A stretch of 64,000 nucleotides of DNA, taken from Globisporangium splendens. Lineage: Eukaryota > Oomycota > Peronosporomycetes > Pythiales > Pythiaceae. Below the pieces are notes generated by a model that was given only the letters and a program-made list of their open reading frames with translations, did not search any database and was not told the DNA's origin. Location: the NCBI GenBank assembly GCA_006386115.1, contig VFIW01000036.1, forward strand, positions 335,653 through 399,652. Direction: 5' to 3'. A program made the translations under genes and the position numbers. Below are positions 1 through 10,269 of this stretch, piece by piece (the first letter of the stretch is position 1; every line of letters begins with the position of its first letter).

Positions 1-30
1 CCATTACACTCGCGCGTGGATGGATCTTCT

Positions 31-869
31 CTACATAAAACAGCCTAAATGTTGTGCCATCAGCGCGAACAACAACCGCCAGAAAGGCTCACTGATCCAG
101 GCAGGCACACTCTTCGGTAACGCGATCACCACGTTTGCCAGAAACCCTTGATTGCTCTTGACGCAGCAACGATGGCTAAATGACGAAGATCATGTGGACT
201 TTACCACGGCAATGCCAATGGAGTGTCGATGCCCAAGTTGACAAGATACCTGGACACGGTATTATTTTCTGCAACGAGGAGCTCCCACAAACAGCTCAAT
301 GGCAAGCACCACCAGTGAACCAAAGTCGTGCGTGGAGTGTACTAACCTGTTGCTGCCTCATCTACTGAGCTGCCTGCATCCATAAAGGTCACCATGAGGC
401 AGATGCAAACACAGAAATCATCGTCTAAAGTGTGTGGCTCAGAAGCAATTTCCATCAGCGCCAAGCCACAGAATGAATGTGGATTACGACCAACAGCACG
501 GCTGTCAACAACATGAGAAAGCACAAAACTCAAAGAGTGTGCGTCTTGCGACGCAATCCTGTCAGGAAACTCAGTCCCATCCTGTTTTCTTGCACTGTCC
601 TCTTTGAAGAAGAGAAGGCTCGCGGTCCATCCTTGCACTACAGTCAGCAGCTGCTTGCTTGCTCGTGGACGTCGCCAGCTCGCTGGCTTCCAAGTGTTGA
701 GTGTGAACAGCAGCACCCTATGCGCCGCGTTTCCATTTGCCCTAAGCCGCCGCTTTTCCGGCAGCCTCACTTCAGTCGCGACAATGCTGAAGAGCGAAGA
801 GATTTTGGAAGGCCACATCAGCGTCTGAGATCCCTGACTCAGCTTCATGGCGGCTTTGTCAAATGCCAT
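31..869 (-). other. unresolved membrane-protein-like locus (gene or gene fragment)
   Basis: An ATG at 869 opens a 175-residue frame on the minus strand that looks coding: it is rich in non-repetitive hydrophobic and charged residues and ends at 347 next to a good splice donor (CAG|GTTAGT, donor at 346). Further along, between about 180 and 31, another frame reads as a hydrophobic segment with Trp, Pro and Leu typical of a membrane span, and stops with TAG at 31-33. I could not find a splice combination that joins the two in phase, so either a small middle exon is missed or the locus is broken. I do not recognise the family. The exon at 869-347 is the better-supported part. Confidence 0.35.
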
Positions 870-1225
870 GCACTTCGTCAGCTCTTCTTGCTAATGGACC
901 CTTTTTCCGGGTGCTGACTAACAAACGAAATGGATTTGAGAGAGTAATACAAATGAGACTGGTTTGCTTTCCATACGCCGCAATAAGTTTACATGCATGT
1001 GGGTAACGTCACGCTAAGGTTTCAATGGCGTGCTGTGCCCACAAACACCAGGTGTGTACGTCACTGTCCATCTCACGACAACACGGCGATTTCCATTTTT
1101 GAGGTGTGTGTGAGTTCATGGAGTTGATGCGCCATGCTGACACGAAAGCCACACTTTGTCAAGTCAAAACTACCTGCATTCGTCCTTTACATATTGAATT
1201 GGTATATGATACAAAAATCGCTGCT
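870..1225. other. intergenic, nothing recognised
   Basis: This gap lies between the unresolved locus and the 3' end of the first bZIP-START gene. Short frames here have no recognisable motif. I see no RNA gene or repeat. Confidence 0.5.
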
Positions 1226-2785
1226 CTACACTTTGAGCACTACTGGTGGCGCCACGGTCGACGTCAAGCGATAGAGCGGTGCGACGCAGCTGTTCTCCCA
1301 CCGCAGCACGGCCAAAAGCACGTCCATGGCCCAGGTCTGTGTGAAAAGCGCCGTGCCGTTGCCGATGCGGCCCCCATACTTCACTCGACACCCTTGGGCT
1401 CTTTCAAAGCTGCTACCAAACTCCCCAGACTCGCTCTTCACAGCCATGTACTCGTTGTCGTATGCCGGAGCGAGTCGCGAGAAGCTCAGCGCGCAGAACA
1501 CGTGTGTGTACGCTCGGTTTGGACCCAGGCACGTTGCCATGCGGTGCTCATTCTCTGGTAGCGGACAGATCGTGCGGCCGCCGATGACGTATCCGGTCGA
1601 CGTCTGGACGCGCAGCAGCACGTAGATGGAGCTGTAGTACCGGTTCTCGGTGGGAAAGTACGAGTTGCGCGCGATGACTAGCGTGTCGTCGTTCAAGCGC
1701 TCGAGAACCTTTAAGTGCAGCTTCGCGGCGTGGAAATCCTCGCCCTTGCTCGCGAACGTGACGCCCGCCCAGGTTTTCGCGACGAGCGTCTCCATGTTGT
1801 CGTGGAAGAAATCCTTACTGAACAGGATGTGTGCCCAACTCCCGTCGACCGCGCGCTTGTCGCTCCAGCCGAGCACCGTGTGCTCGCTCTCGCGACACGA
1901 ATCTGCGGCCGTGAAGTGCGTCACGATATCCAAGTAGCTCTCTCGCACGAGCGCGTACGTGTTGGCTCTCGAGAGCGGTGGCAAGAGCGGCAGCACGTCG
2001 TTCACCCACTTGAACTCATCGTCGTGCTCTTGGCGGCACACGTCTCCGGTGAACAGATCTCCCTCTCTGTGAGGATTCAGCGTCCTCGTCTCGCGCAGAA
2101 GCTGCGTCATGGTCGCCGAGAATTCCTCGCGCTCGAGCACTGCATTGTGCAAACCCACTTGTTCCTGTTGCAGCACCTTGATTTCCTCCAACAGCGTTTT
2201 CAAGTCCGCCTGGGAGATGCTGAATTGCCTCGACGTGCGTACCAGAGTCGTGCTGCTACTGCTATTGCTGCTTGCAACGGAGCCTGTGGCATGCTCGCTC
2301 TGGATCATCTGCAGCTCGTTGAGCTTGTCCTGCAGGAGCCCCATCTTCTTGTGCAGCGCAGCGACCTCGACCTGCCTGCGTTGCCGCACGCGACGCATCG
2401 AGTCGCGGTTGCGCTTCCGCCGCATGTCGATCTGCGCAGACGTGAACGTGCGCGGCTTGCGTTTCTTTTTGAGTACGCCAATATTATTGTCATTGCTCTG
2501 CTTTGTCTCGTGCTGCTGGCTGAGCTCGGTCATGACGGCAGTCAGCGGCGACCGTGGGGATGCCTCGAAGCCCTGCGTGCTGCTCAACTTGACGTCTGCC
2601 GTAGCTCCTGGTTCTCGAAACTCGTTCCAGTCAGCAGCATCATCGTCATCTTGCTCCTCATCGTCATGGTCGCTCGTGCTGCGCTCGATGGCCTGCCAGA
2701 GATCCTCGAGCTCCTGCGGGTTGAGCGCGTTGTCGCTGCGCGCCGCAGCACTGAGACTGGCGGCGTCAAACGGCGCAGGAGTCAT
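1226..2785 (-). CDS. bZIP transcription factor with C-terminal START-like domain (copy 1)
   Basis: Predicted 519-residue nuclear DNA-binding protein. I chose the ATG at 2785; the frame stays open further upstream, but only from a TTG, and the paralogues start at the equivalent acidic N-terminus. Order: acidic region (about 20-60), basic cluster KKKRKPR (106-112), bZIP with Asn126-x7-Arg134-x9-Leu144-x6-Leu151-x6-Leu158, a second predicted coiled coil (about 190-230), then a START-like fold (about 255-505) with conserved motifs DGSW, LVIARNSYFP, YYSSIYVLLRV, GGRTICPLP and KYGGRIGNGTA. The basic region keeps the invariant Asn and Arg. It has Met130 where bZIPs carry Ala and Val133 where they carry Ser or Cys. 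Known: bZIPs dimerise and bind palindromic DNA, and START folds hold lipids in a cavity. Inferred: lipid-responsive transcription. No intron is needed. The nearest relatives are at 4974-6368 and 10270-11799. Confidence 0.85.
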   Translation of the reverse strand: MTPAPFDAASLSAAARSDNALNPQELEDLWQAIERSTSDHDDEEQDDDDAADWNEFREPGATADVKLSSTQGFEASPRSPLTAVMTELSQQHETKQSNDNNIGVLKKKRKPRTFTSAQIDMRRKRNRDSMRRVRQRRQVEVAALHKKMGLLQDKLNELQMIQSEHATGSVASSNSSSSTTLVRTSRQFSISQADLKTLLEEIKVLQQEQVGLHNAVLEREEFSATMTQLLRETRTLNPHREGDLFTGDVCRQEHDDEFKWVNDVLPLLPPLSRANTYALVRESYLDIVTHFTAADSCRESEHTVLGWSDKRAVDGSWAHILFSKDFFHDNMETLVAKTWAGVTFASKGEDFHAAKLHLKVLERLNDDTLVIARNSYFPTENRYYSSIYVLLRVQTSTGYVIGGRTICPLPENEHRMATCLGPNRAYTHVFCALSFSRLAPAYDNEYMAVKSESGEFGSSFERAQGCRVKYGGRIGNGTALFTQTWAMDVLLAVLRWENSCVAPLYRLTSTVAPPVVLKV

Positions 2786-4973
2786 CTCTCCGTCCGTTCG
2801 TTGTTCTCTGTGCGCGTGTGCGCTGATGTCTTTGTGGTAGTTCGCTCGGGACTGGCAGTTGGACTCGTTCACTTCTTTTCTTCGTACCGTAATGGGAGAG
2901 AATGAGAGAAGAAGGCGAAGGGACCAGCGACACTGCTGCTGTTTCCTTCCGACGCCTTCCTTTTGTGCAATGACGCCTTGCAATGCGCGACTCGCTCGTG
3001 CGGCTGTTGTTAGCACCTCACCGGACCAGAGTAAATGTGCAGAAAATACAACAAAACAAAACAAACCGGCAGGTGGCAGCAGAAATGCTTCGCTTCACTG
3101 CTGCGTTCACACAATCGAGACTGTGGGAAGAAGCCAGCGGGTCGAGTAATCACCACGCGACATTTTCGGTGAATCGCGTCAACAAGAAAAAGTGAACCCA
3201 AGCGCTGAGCCATTCATGACGGGAAGCGGACTGATTATTATTGATCTGCACGTATGTGGAAATATCTTGGTGACCGTTGAGTCTGACTAGGGTGGCGAAC
3301 ACCTATGCCAACAGGGTTCCGAGTGCGCTAATGTTGCAACGGAAGCAACTGGAGTACTCAAGTAATCTACAGCGATGCGGTCTTTACTTGCCCACAGCTG
3401 CAGCCCATGTCGACGAAGTTCTGCCACAGGATGAAGTGCTTGCAGCCCAGGTTGATGAAGCTCTGACGCAGGGGGTAAACTTCACCCCTGTCGCTGGAAT
3501 GGACAGCGTGGACGTGGGCTACAACAGCGTTCTCCTCTTCGGTGGACGCGTAATAGAAGCGGACGCCGATGGGTCTGATTCAACATCGAGGGCAGGTGGT
3601 GTTCAGTGCTGGGTTGCACAAGGCTGACCTTCAGCTTCCGAGTTGGATCATTGCTGATGATAGTGTCCACATATGTCGATACAAACGCGAGATGGCTTCA
3701 TATTGAAAGTAATAATTTCCCGCTTGGAACAAAGAGCGTGTCGTGTCTCTGCAATCTCTTGATGGCGTGCAGAGTGATGGTGGATCCCACTGCGTCAGCA
3801 GTTGCGACATCAAATGAGGACAGTTTGGAGATGGACAAAACGAGCCATACGGAACAGAAACGAGTCATTTCGGATTGTAAGCCTGGCTTCGCGACGCAGC
3901 CAACCGCTGCACGCGCGTGCTTTGGCTGCGAGAGTATTGGCGCAAATGCTCAGATACCTGAGACCAACCTCTGGCATTGCGTTGGCTTCTCCAGATCAGT
4001 CGGAGTCGTCGTCAGGACGTTGACGTCTTTCTCTCTCTTTTGCTATTAAGACGATTGATTTGACTGAGGCAAGTCGCTTGCGCTGAGCACACGAACGGCA
4101 GTGCAGGTTGCAATGGTTGGAGATGTACAGTGGGTGATGGATGCTTGTCCGAGTTGATTCTTGGGTTGGATTTACAAAACTGATCGCGAAGATCCAGTCA
4201 TCTATACGAAATATGAAATGGCGTCTCTCGCTCGTTCGAATTGACGTGGAGACTGCTGCCAGTTGGGTGTCCGATGTTTCAGCGTCTGGACTATTCGCAC
4301 AGATGGCGTGTGGGGAGCGTCGGGACACCAGAGGAATCTGCGTATCGGGGCAACATCGCCAAGAGTACGAAACAACATCATTGGTGTCCTGAGAAGAAAA
4401 TGAGCTCTTTTCACCTCTCGCACGCTCCTGAAGCCACATATTCCCACCATCAATCACTGGCCTCACTCCTGGCGCCACACAGTCCCTGTCATCCACCACG
4501 TGCTTTTCGCGCCAATTGGACGACGCAACCGCGTGCAGCAGTTGTTTCAATCCTTGCACGCAGCCCATCAGTGACGGATCTTGCTGTCGTATACGACCGA
4601 GGGAGCAAATGGACAACTCGCGGTCTCGTTTTGAACGCGGGACGGGGCGTGGATGACTTGACGAATTTCTCTAGTTTTTAGGCTCGGCGACGGCATCGCA
4701 CGGGAAATTGGCTAGAATGCTGAACACTCGACAGTGTCACCTCGAGTTCGTGCGAATCTGGACAGAGAGAAAAGATACCATTTCGAGATGGCTCGACGGT
4801 TGCAAACGGCAGGCTCAACAGCATGCGATGACTTGACGTGTCAACTACTTTTTACTTTACTCACTCATCAATGAATGTCCTCGACGCCAATACAATCGAG
4901 ATCCTTTCCAGGAGCTTTTTACCTGCACAGCATGCACATTGCAACATTGGTCTCAACAACCCGCTCCAAAAGC
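2786..4973. other. intergenic between bZIP genes 1 and 2
   Basis: This 2.2-kb stretch is upstream of the first bZIP gene and downstream of the second. Frames on both strands are short and lack motifs. I looked for a decayed copy of the bZIP-START C-terminus around 3.3-3.7 kb and could not make one convincingly. The promoter of the first bZIP gene should lie just above 2785. Confidence 0.5.
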
Positions 4974-6368
4974 CTAGAAACGATTCAGTGGTCCAACGCA
5001 ACGGTTTTCCCATCTCAGCACTGCCAATAGCACCTCCACCACCCAGGCTTCAGCGTATCGCGCACTCCCGTTCCCGATTCGTCCTCCATACTTCACATTG
5101 CAGCCTCGTGCGAGGTGGTTGCCTCGCAATTGCCCATGAGGCTCGGAAGTAGCTTCACAATCACTCGGTTGAGAGAACACCATCCCGCAATACATGTGCA
5201 GGTACGAGCGGTTGGCACCAAGGCATTCGTCAACCGCTCGGACATTTTCAGGCAGAGGACAGATCGTGCGACCACCAATGAGGTAACCTTGGGCGGTCTT
5301 GACGCGAAACAGGACGTAAATGGAGCTGTAGTACTTGTTGTCGACGGGGAACAGCGAGTTTCGCGCCACGAGGTACGCGTCCTCACTTAGCTGTTCGAGG
5401 ATCTTCAACTGTAACTTTCTCGAATGGAAATCGTCGTGGTGCTGCTGCTGGTAGTCCACGTTCGTAAGGATGGACCACGTTTTCGAGACTAGATCGTCCA
5501 TGTGCTCATGCTCAAAATCCTTGCTGAAGCAAAAGTCTGCCCAGTTGCCGTCCACGGAGCGGTGGTCGCTCCAGCCGAAAGCTGAGTCTGCACTGCTTTC
5601 ATCCTCATAGTCGACGCGATCGAGAATGTCCAAGTAGCTCTCTTGAATAAGCTCAAGCACATGTACTCGTGAGATCGTCGGGAGAAGGGGCAAAACGTCG
5701 TGGACCCACAGGAAAACTTGACTGGTGCTGTCCAGGCTCATGATCAAATTGCTGGAGTTCCCACTCATAGTTTCGGTGTAAGAACCGAGAACGTCCTTGG
5801 ATTCGTCCATGATTTGTGCCAAAGTCGCCGAGACCTCCTGGTGGCTGAGAATCGCGTTGGTGAGGCACACTTGCTCCGACTGCAGGCGTTTGATCTCCTC
5901 TAGAATGACTACCGCGTTTACATTCGATCGAGACTGATGCACAGGAATGCATTCATTCTTCACACCCAAGCGAGAAACCAACGAGCTCATGTGGTCGCTT
6001 CGCAGCGCGTGTAGCTCTTCGTGCTTGGCTTCCAGGACCTCAATCTTCTTTCTCAGAACCGCGAGCTCGACTTGTTTCCGTTGCCGCACGCGACGCATGG
6101 AGTCGCGGTTGCGCTTGCGCCGCATGATTCGTTGCGCTGGCGTGTATGTGCGGCGCTTCTTTGCTGGCGTTCCGTGTGAGCTGCATTGACTGGACGGTGA
6201 GTCATTCCTGTAGTCTGTCGTCGGCGTCGAATGTTGCGCGTCGGCGTCGATCTTTGACTCGTGAAACTCTTCATCAGCTGCGCCACTGTCGACGCCGTCC
6301 CACAGATCCACGAGCTCCTCAGAGTTGAAGAGGTTCACAAAGAAGCCTTCACAGAGCATTGTCGTCAT
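4974..6368 (-). CDS. bZIP transcription factor with C-terminal START-like domain (copy 2)
   Basis: Predicted 464-residue protein from the ATG at 6368; an alternative ATG at 6359 is three codons in. The frame stays open upstream for 137 codons, but that part does not resemble the paralogues. The N-terminus (FFVNLFNSEELVDLWDG) aligns with the LNPQELEDLWQAIE of copy 1, probably an activation helix. The bZIP has Asn87-x7-Arg95 and leucines at 105, 112 and 119, again with Met91 and Val94 in place of the usual Ala and Ser/Cys. A second coiled coil precedes the START-like half, which keeps DGNW, YLVARNSLFP, YYSSIYVLFRV, GGRTICPLPE and KYGGRIGNGSA. It is the closest match to copy 1, in the same orientation about 2.2 kb away, consistent with tandem duplication. 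Function as DNA binder is well supported; the ligand of the START-like part is unknown. Confidence 0.85.
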   Translation of the reverse strand: MTTMLCEGFFVNLFNSEELVDLWDGVDSGAADEEFHESKIDADAQHSTPTTDYRNDSPSSQCSSHGTPAKKRRTYTPAQRIMRRKRNRDSMRRVRQRKQVELAVLRKKIEVLEAKHEELHALRSDHMSSLVSRLGVKNECIPVHQSRSNVNAVVILEEIKRLQSEQVCLTNAILSHQEVSATLAQIMDESKDVLGSYTETMSGNSSNLIMSLDSTSQVFLWVHDVLPLLPTISRVHVLELIQESYLDILDRVDYEDESSADSAFGWSDHRSVDGNWADFCFSKDFEHEHMDDLVSKTWSILTNVDYQQQHHDDFHSRKLQLKILEQLSEDAYLVARNSLFPVDNKYYSSIYVLFRVKTAQGYLIGGRTICPLPENVRAVDECLGANRSYLHMYCGMVFSQPSDCEATSEPHGQLRGNHLARGCNVKYGGRIGNGSARYAEAWVVEVLLAVLRWENRCVGPLNRF

Positions 6369-7895
6369 CGAAAGCGCGTGTGTGCGTGTTTTGCTTGAAT
6401 TGGGGTTTCGCGACTGGGCGAGAAATTGTAAAATGAGTAGACGCACTGAGGTGAGCCCGTGCGACGAGAATCTGTCAGTCGAAGCCTTTCTTGGTACGGA
6501 GCGAAGTGCTGAACTCATGGGGGTGAGGAGAACTGCGTGGCTCCGAAAGCTGGATCCTCCATATGATACGAGTGATTGTTGAGCTCCACGAAAGGCGACG
6601 AAGGAACCATCTCTGAGCGGTTTCTTTGGAGGACCTCTCGTCGAACGGTCAGAGACAAGGGAGGTCCGGCGTCGAAGCCGTGGCTTCGGAGTGGTTTGGA
6701 GCTGGGAGAGTGTCAGGAGACGGTTCTCGCTCGAGGCTTTCGGCTGAGGCACAACTTTCCCGATCCATAAACTGGACAAGAGACCCAGTTCAGTGAGTCA
6801 TCTGATCACTTTGTTGGTGTTCACGCGTCTCAGGTTGATAAGCACAAAGGTGAGAGGGATGGGGAGAGGGAGGAAAAGCCCTTGACAGAGAGAAAGAGCG
6901 AGAACGCACTTCACCGGAGCGGTTGCGGCGCCTCGCCTGGATGATTGAAGCCACTGATGGCAACGATTCGATCCAGTGAGTGCGATTCACGACAGCATTG
7001 CGACCCGAGACCGAGGACGCTCCTGGCCATTGCGTGTGATAACGCAGTCTGCTGGCAACAGCCGATATTTCCAGTCGTCCAGGTCTGCCTGACCCCATTC
7101 ACTTTGTTTCGTTGTCACAAACGAGGTGCCATCTGCGTTTGCGTCTGAAGGGAAACTCAGGCACATCACACTCTGTCAAAAGACTCGAACGCGGAGAGGA
7201 GGACAGTGCTTGATTTCGAGGGGCAGACGAGAGTGACAACCGACTCGAATCGTATCACTGGTTTCGCGTTTCTTGGCCACGAAATAGATAGTGGGCATGT
7301 AGGCTGGTCGGTCGTGGAGATCCTATTGCGCGCTCAATGAAGAGTGTCTGACGCAGGCTCATTTTCGTGTTTTCGCCACTTAGGCTGCTACTGCCGTCAT
7401 TGACCTGAAAATGTGGAAAGTGTCAGCACGGTATCAGCTTGATTCTCGTCCCTGGAGGAAACTCAGATGAGTTCGTGGGGATCACACATGGCGCCAACCA
7501 GTCTGTGAGTTGCTGTTGCGTGAGACTGGGCTACATGGTTTCAATTTGAGGCTGTGCATGATAAAACCTTTTCGATATAGCGGACGCAGCTTGTGCTCAA
7601 ACTACGCTCGAGGAATCTGGTATTGCGTTGGATAAGGAGTACCGCATCCATGTCTGTATTTTCTTTCAAGTGTCAACGCAATTACAACCAATCAATGCAG
7701 CGAAAGCGCATCACTTCAATCAGGGTTTTAATTGGTTAATGTTCAGAACCAAAACCCAGTATTGTGCAGCAGAGTATCTCTTGATCTCAGGTGCCAAATC
7801 GTTGCCAGCTCATTCGTCCAACAATAGTGACACATTCGAACAACACTAGGTGATCTTGAAAGGTTGTGAGTAAAGGGCGAACGCCAGCCATTGCA
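6369..7895. other. intergenic upstream of bZIP copy 2
   Basis: This stretch holds the 5' flank of the minus-strand bZIP gene and sequence leading to the solo LTR. Part of the first 400 bases is an open continuation of the bZIP frame and could be an N-terminal extension or 5' UTR. I recognise nothing else. Confidence 0.45.
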
Positions 7896-8519
7896 TGAAG
7901 GTGGATCTGTCCCCAGATCTAATGTACCACACACCACCTTCAGCGTGCTTTGTGGACACAAGCAACAAAGGGATTACGGTAAGACAGTCCCCACATGCAC
8001 GTGTGACGTCACTCGATGACGTCACGAGTGTTCTCTGTGCTGATCAGTGCAGAATGTTGTTCTCATGTACTAATCAGTACAGCGTGATGGCATTCATGTT
8101 TTAATCAAGTACGGAGTGATGGTTCCTGCTTGGGAAACTGCACTGGCGACGAGACCGATGTGTCTCTGACACCTGAGTGAGTGGCTGTAGCCAATCACTT
8201 TGCAGGGAATTTTCCACGGGACTTCGAGTTCAAGTTTCCAGAAGATCTCGTGGGGTTCAACCTCAGTGTACCCAAGGTTTTATATACCAGATTCATAGGT
8301 TTTATTCTGCATGCTTAAGTTTTAGTTATATAACCAGCAGGAGTCCTTGGGGTTCACTTATGAGTAGTGACAGGAAGCATAACTACATTTTAATCAGTTG
8401 CATATTTACCACCAAGTACTCCAGTCCTCCTTCCATTCTCCAAGGAGGAAGAATCGTTTGCTCTGACACAAGCGCGTGTGCCGTGTTTGAGGGACTGTTT
8501 GGAGCAGCGCCCTCTTACA
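7896..8519 (+). repeat. solo LTR of a Ty3/Gypsy-type element
   Basis: The 624 bases match the LTR at 60886-61509 over their whole length with scattered substitutions and small indels. Both begin TGAAGGTGGATC and end CCTCTTACA, giving TG...CA ends. No gag or pol follows here, so it is a solo LTR, normally left by LTR-LTR recombination. The five bases on each side (TTGCA and GCGAC) differ, so no target-site duplication is visible. It carries the same paired TGACGTCA palindromes as the other copy. It sits between the second and third bZIP genes. Confidence 0.9.
8004..8024. promoter_or_regulatory. paired TGACGTCA palindromes next to CACGTG in solo LTR
   Basis: A G-box core CACGTG at 7998-8003 runs directly into TGACGTCA at 8004-8011, followed after five bases by a second TGACGTCA at 8017-8024. 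TGACGTCA is the full CRE palindrome bound by many bZIP dimers. The arrangement is conserved in the second LTR, which suggests a real U3 regulatory element. Confidence 0.55.
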
Positions 8520-10269
8520 GCGACTTCTTACAGGGTGCTTCAGCGACATCATGTTGCGCGTAACGCGTTGTAAACGTAGAGCTGTATGAGCGAGTGTATA
8601 AGTTTGGTGGGAATAGAACCTACATCCTCCGACTTTGTCGGTGCTCTCCCATTGAGTCACAAGCTTTGGTGCGCCATTGAGTTGTGTACTTCGTGAGCTT
8701 CAATTGTAATACGCATACCACATCTGCAGACGAATATTATAAACGAACAATATTATCGCGTCAGTACGAGCATCTATATTTCGCATACCTAGACATCGAT
8801 GTCGCATAATACCTCTCTCACCTTGAAAGATTTGGCATTCTCTCTCTCTGCAATTGCCGCCACAAGCTCACTCTTATCTGCTCTGCGCAATAATATCCAC
8901 ACTGCCGTTCTCGATATGTCGCCCCTACGGTACGTGATGTGGTCGTCTTTGGTTGCCTAGTTTGGCGTCTTATGGTAGCAGTTGACATGTTCCATACCAA
9001 TCACAGCCTTCACAAATTGGACCTTCCGTCCGAGGACGGCATCGAGATGTGGTAGAGACGCCTCTGGAGCCTGAGAGCTACGACATTGGTAATCAATGTG
9101 CGATTTAGTCGAACCAGCTACACGAATCTCGGTTTGCGCACTTGGGAAATCTTCGCGAACACTCTGGCTGTCATCGTAATGTGTTGACGTAGCACGCCGT
9201 CGAGGAAGCCACTGAGCGACAGGACCGAGTCCTTAGTCGGTCCGTACAGGCTGGAGAAGTCGAAATAGGTCACGACAGATCTCTTTACTTATTTGTGGTC
9301 GGTGTGTGTTGGCGCCACGTGGGAGTGCCTCGTTCTAAAGCGCCGTCAATGAAAGGCATAGATCACACACTGTTTTCTTCCACTCATGCCCGATGTAAGG
9401 ATCAACGGTACCATGACGGCACAATGTACCAATATTTCGGTATATCGGAATGTTGGTAGATGATTACGACACCTTTAGGAATGATTGTATGTTTATTCAT
9501 AGGTAAAGATATGACGAGAACCCATCTGTTATCTCAGAAGCGATCCTGTCCACAAAAAAGGAAGAAAAATCAGATATGAGAAAATCCAGTAAAAAATCAA
9601 GTAGCATGCAAGAGAAAGAAAGAGAGTAGGAAGAGTCCCAAGGGAGCCAAGGACTAGCAACGAAGTAGTTGAGTTTTTCTTAAACAGTTTTCTCAATCTC
9701 ACTTCTCAATTTGCCATCAACTACACAAGCCTCCTTACACCCGACAAACGTACCCAGTTTAGCCAATGACTTTGTGACGCCGAAGTTAATCGTTCTGGTC
9801 AATGCAAGTACACGAAACACGAGTTTATGGCGGTCTCCCAAAAGCACCGATTGCCTTCGGCAGATACAATATAGTAATGTGTACCAGCCGACCATAGCCG
9901 ACTTTAACCAGCACAGTAAGTTGCGGCACATCATCGATTGTGGCGTTCAGCCCTTTGTTTCCGTGCTGGGTAGCAATGTGGTTCAAGTTGGACCTTGTGT
10001 GTAACCCTGCAGCTAACGAATCTGCGTCATCTTTTACTGCCATGCACACCTGTGAATAATGCATATTGTGCAATTTTCTTTCTTTTGAAACAGTTGTAAA
10101 TGACATTTACAATAAATTGCCAATATTGCTCAGGCTTTTCTATCGCGGGATGCACTCGTCCGCCACGTCTTCCCTCCTTTGCGCGCATGTCACGCTCCTT
10201 TGAAGTGGGCAGTAGCGTTGTTTTCTCGACGCAAACAAAAAACAAACGACCCCAGACAACGCGGTATTG
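8520..10269. other. intergenic, relics between solo LTR and bZIP copy 3
   Basis: A tRNA-like segment lies at about 8603-8664. On the minus strand around 9290-9000 short frames read as eroded protein-coding sequence of unknown family. The segment 9680-10106 has open frames on both strands but no motif. The last 130 bases are the probable promoter and 5' UTR of the plus-strand bZIP gene. Confidence 0.4.
8603..8664 (-). repeat. tRNA-like segment with A and B boxes (possible SINE head)
   Basis: On the minus strand the segment resembles a tRNA gene: an A box-like TGACTCAATGG, then a short anticodon-arm-like hairpin, then a B box-like GGTTCTATTCC in a T arm. The acceptor ends do not pair and the anticodon loop is too short, so it is not a working tRNA. 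A tRNA-derived SINE head or a dead tRNA fits best. tRNA-derived SINEs are known from Phytophthora. Confidence 0.35.

Noticed and set aside
1715..2905. 396-codon plus-strand frame over the first bZIP gene
   Set aside because: It is the antisense shadow of a GC-rich gene. The minus frame has a complete bZIP and START-like domain, while this one has no motif.
3277..4073. possible decayed bZIP-START copy between the first two bZIP genes
   Set aside because: No stretch could be aligned to the bZIP or START-like motifs in any frame.
8603..8664. functional tRNA gene
   Set aside because: The acceptor stem does not pair and the anticodon arm has too few loop bases, so it is kept only as a tRNA-like repeat.
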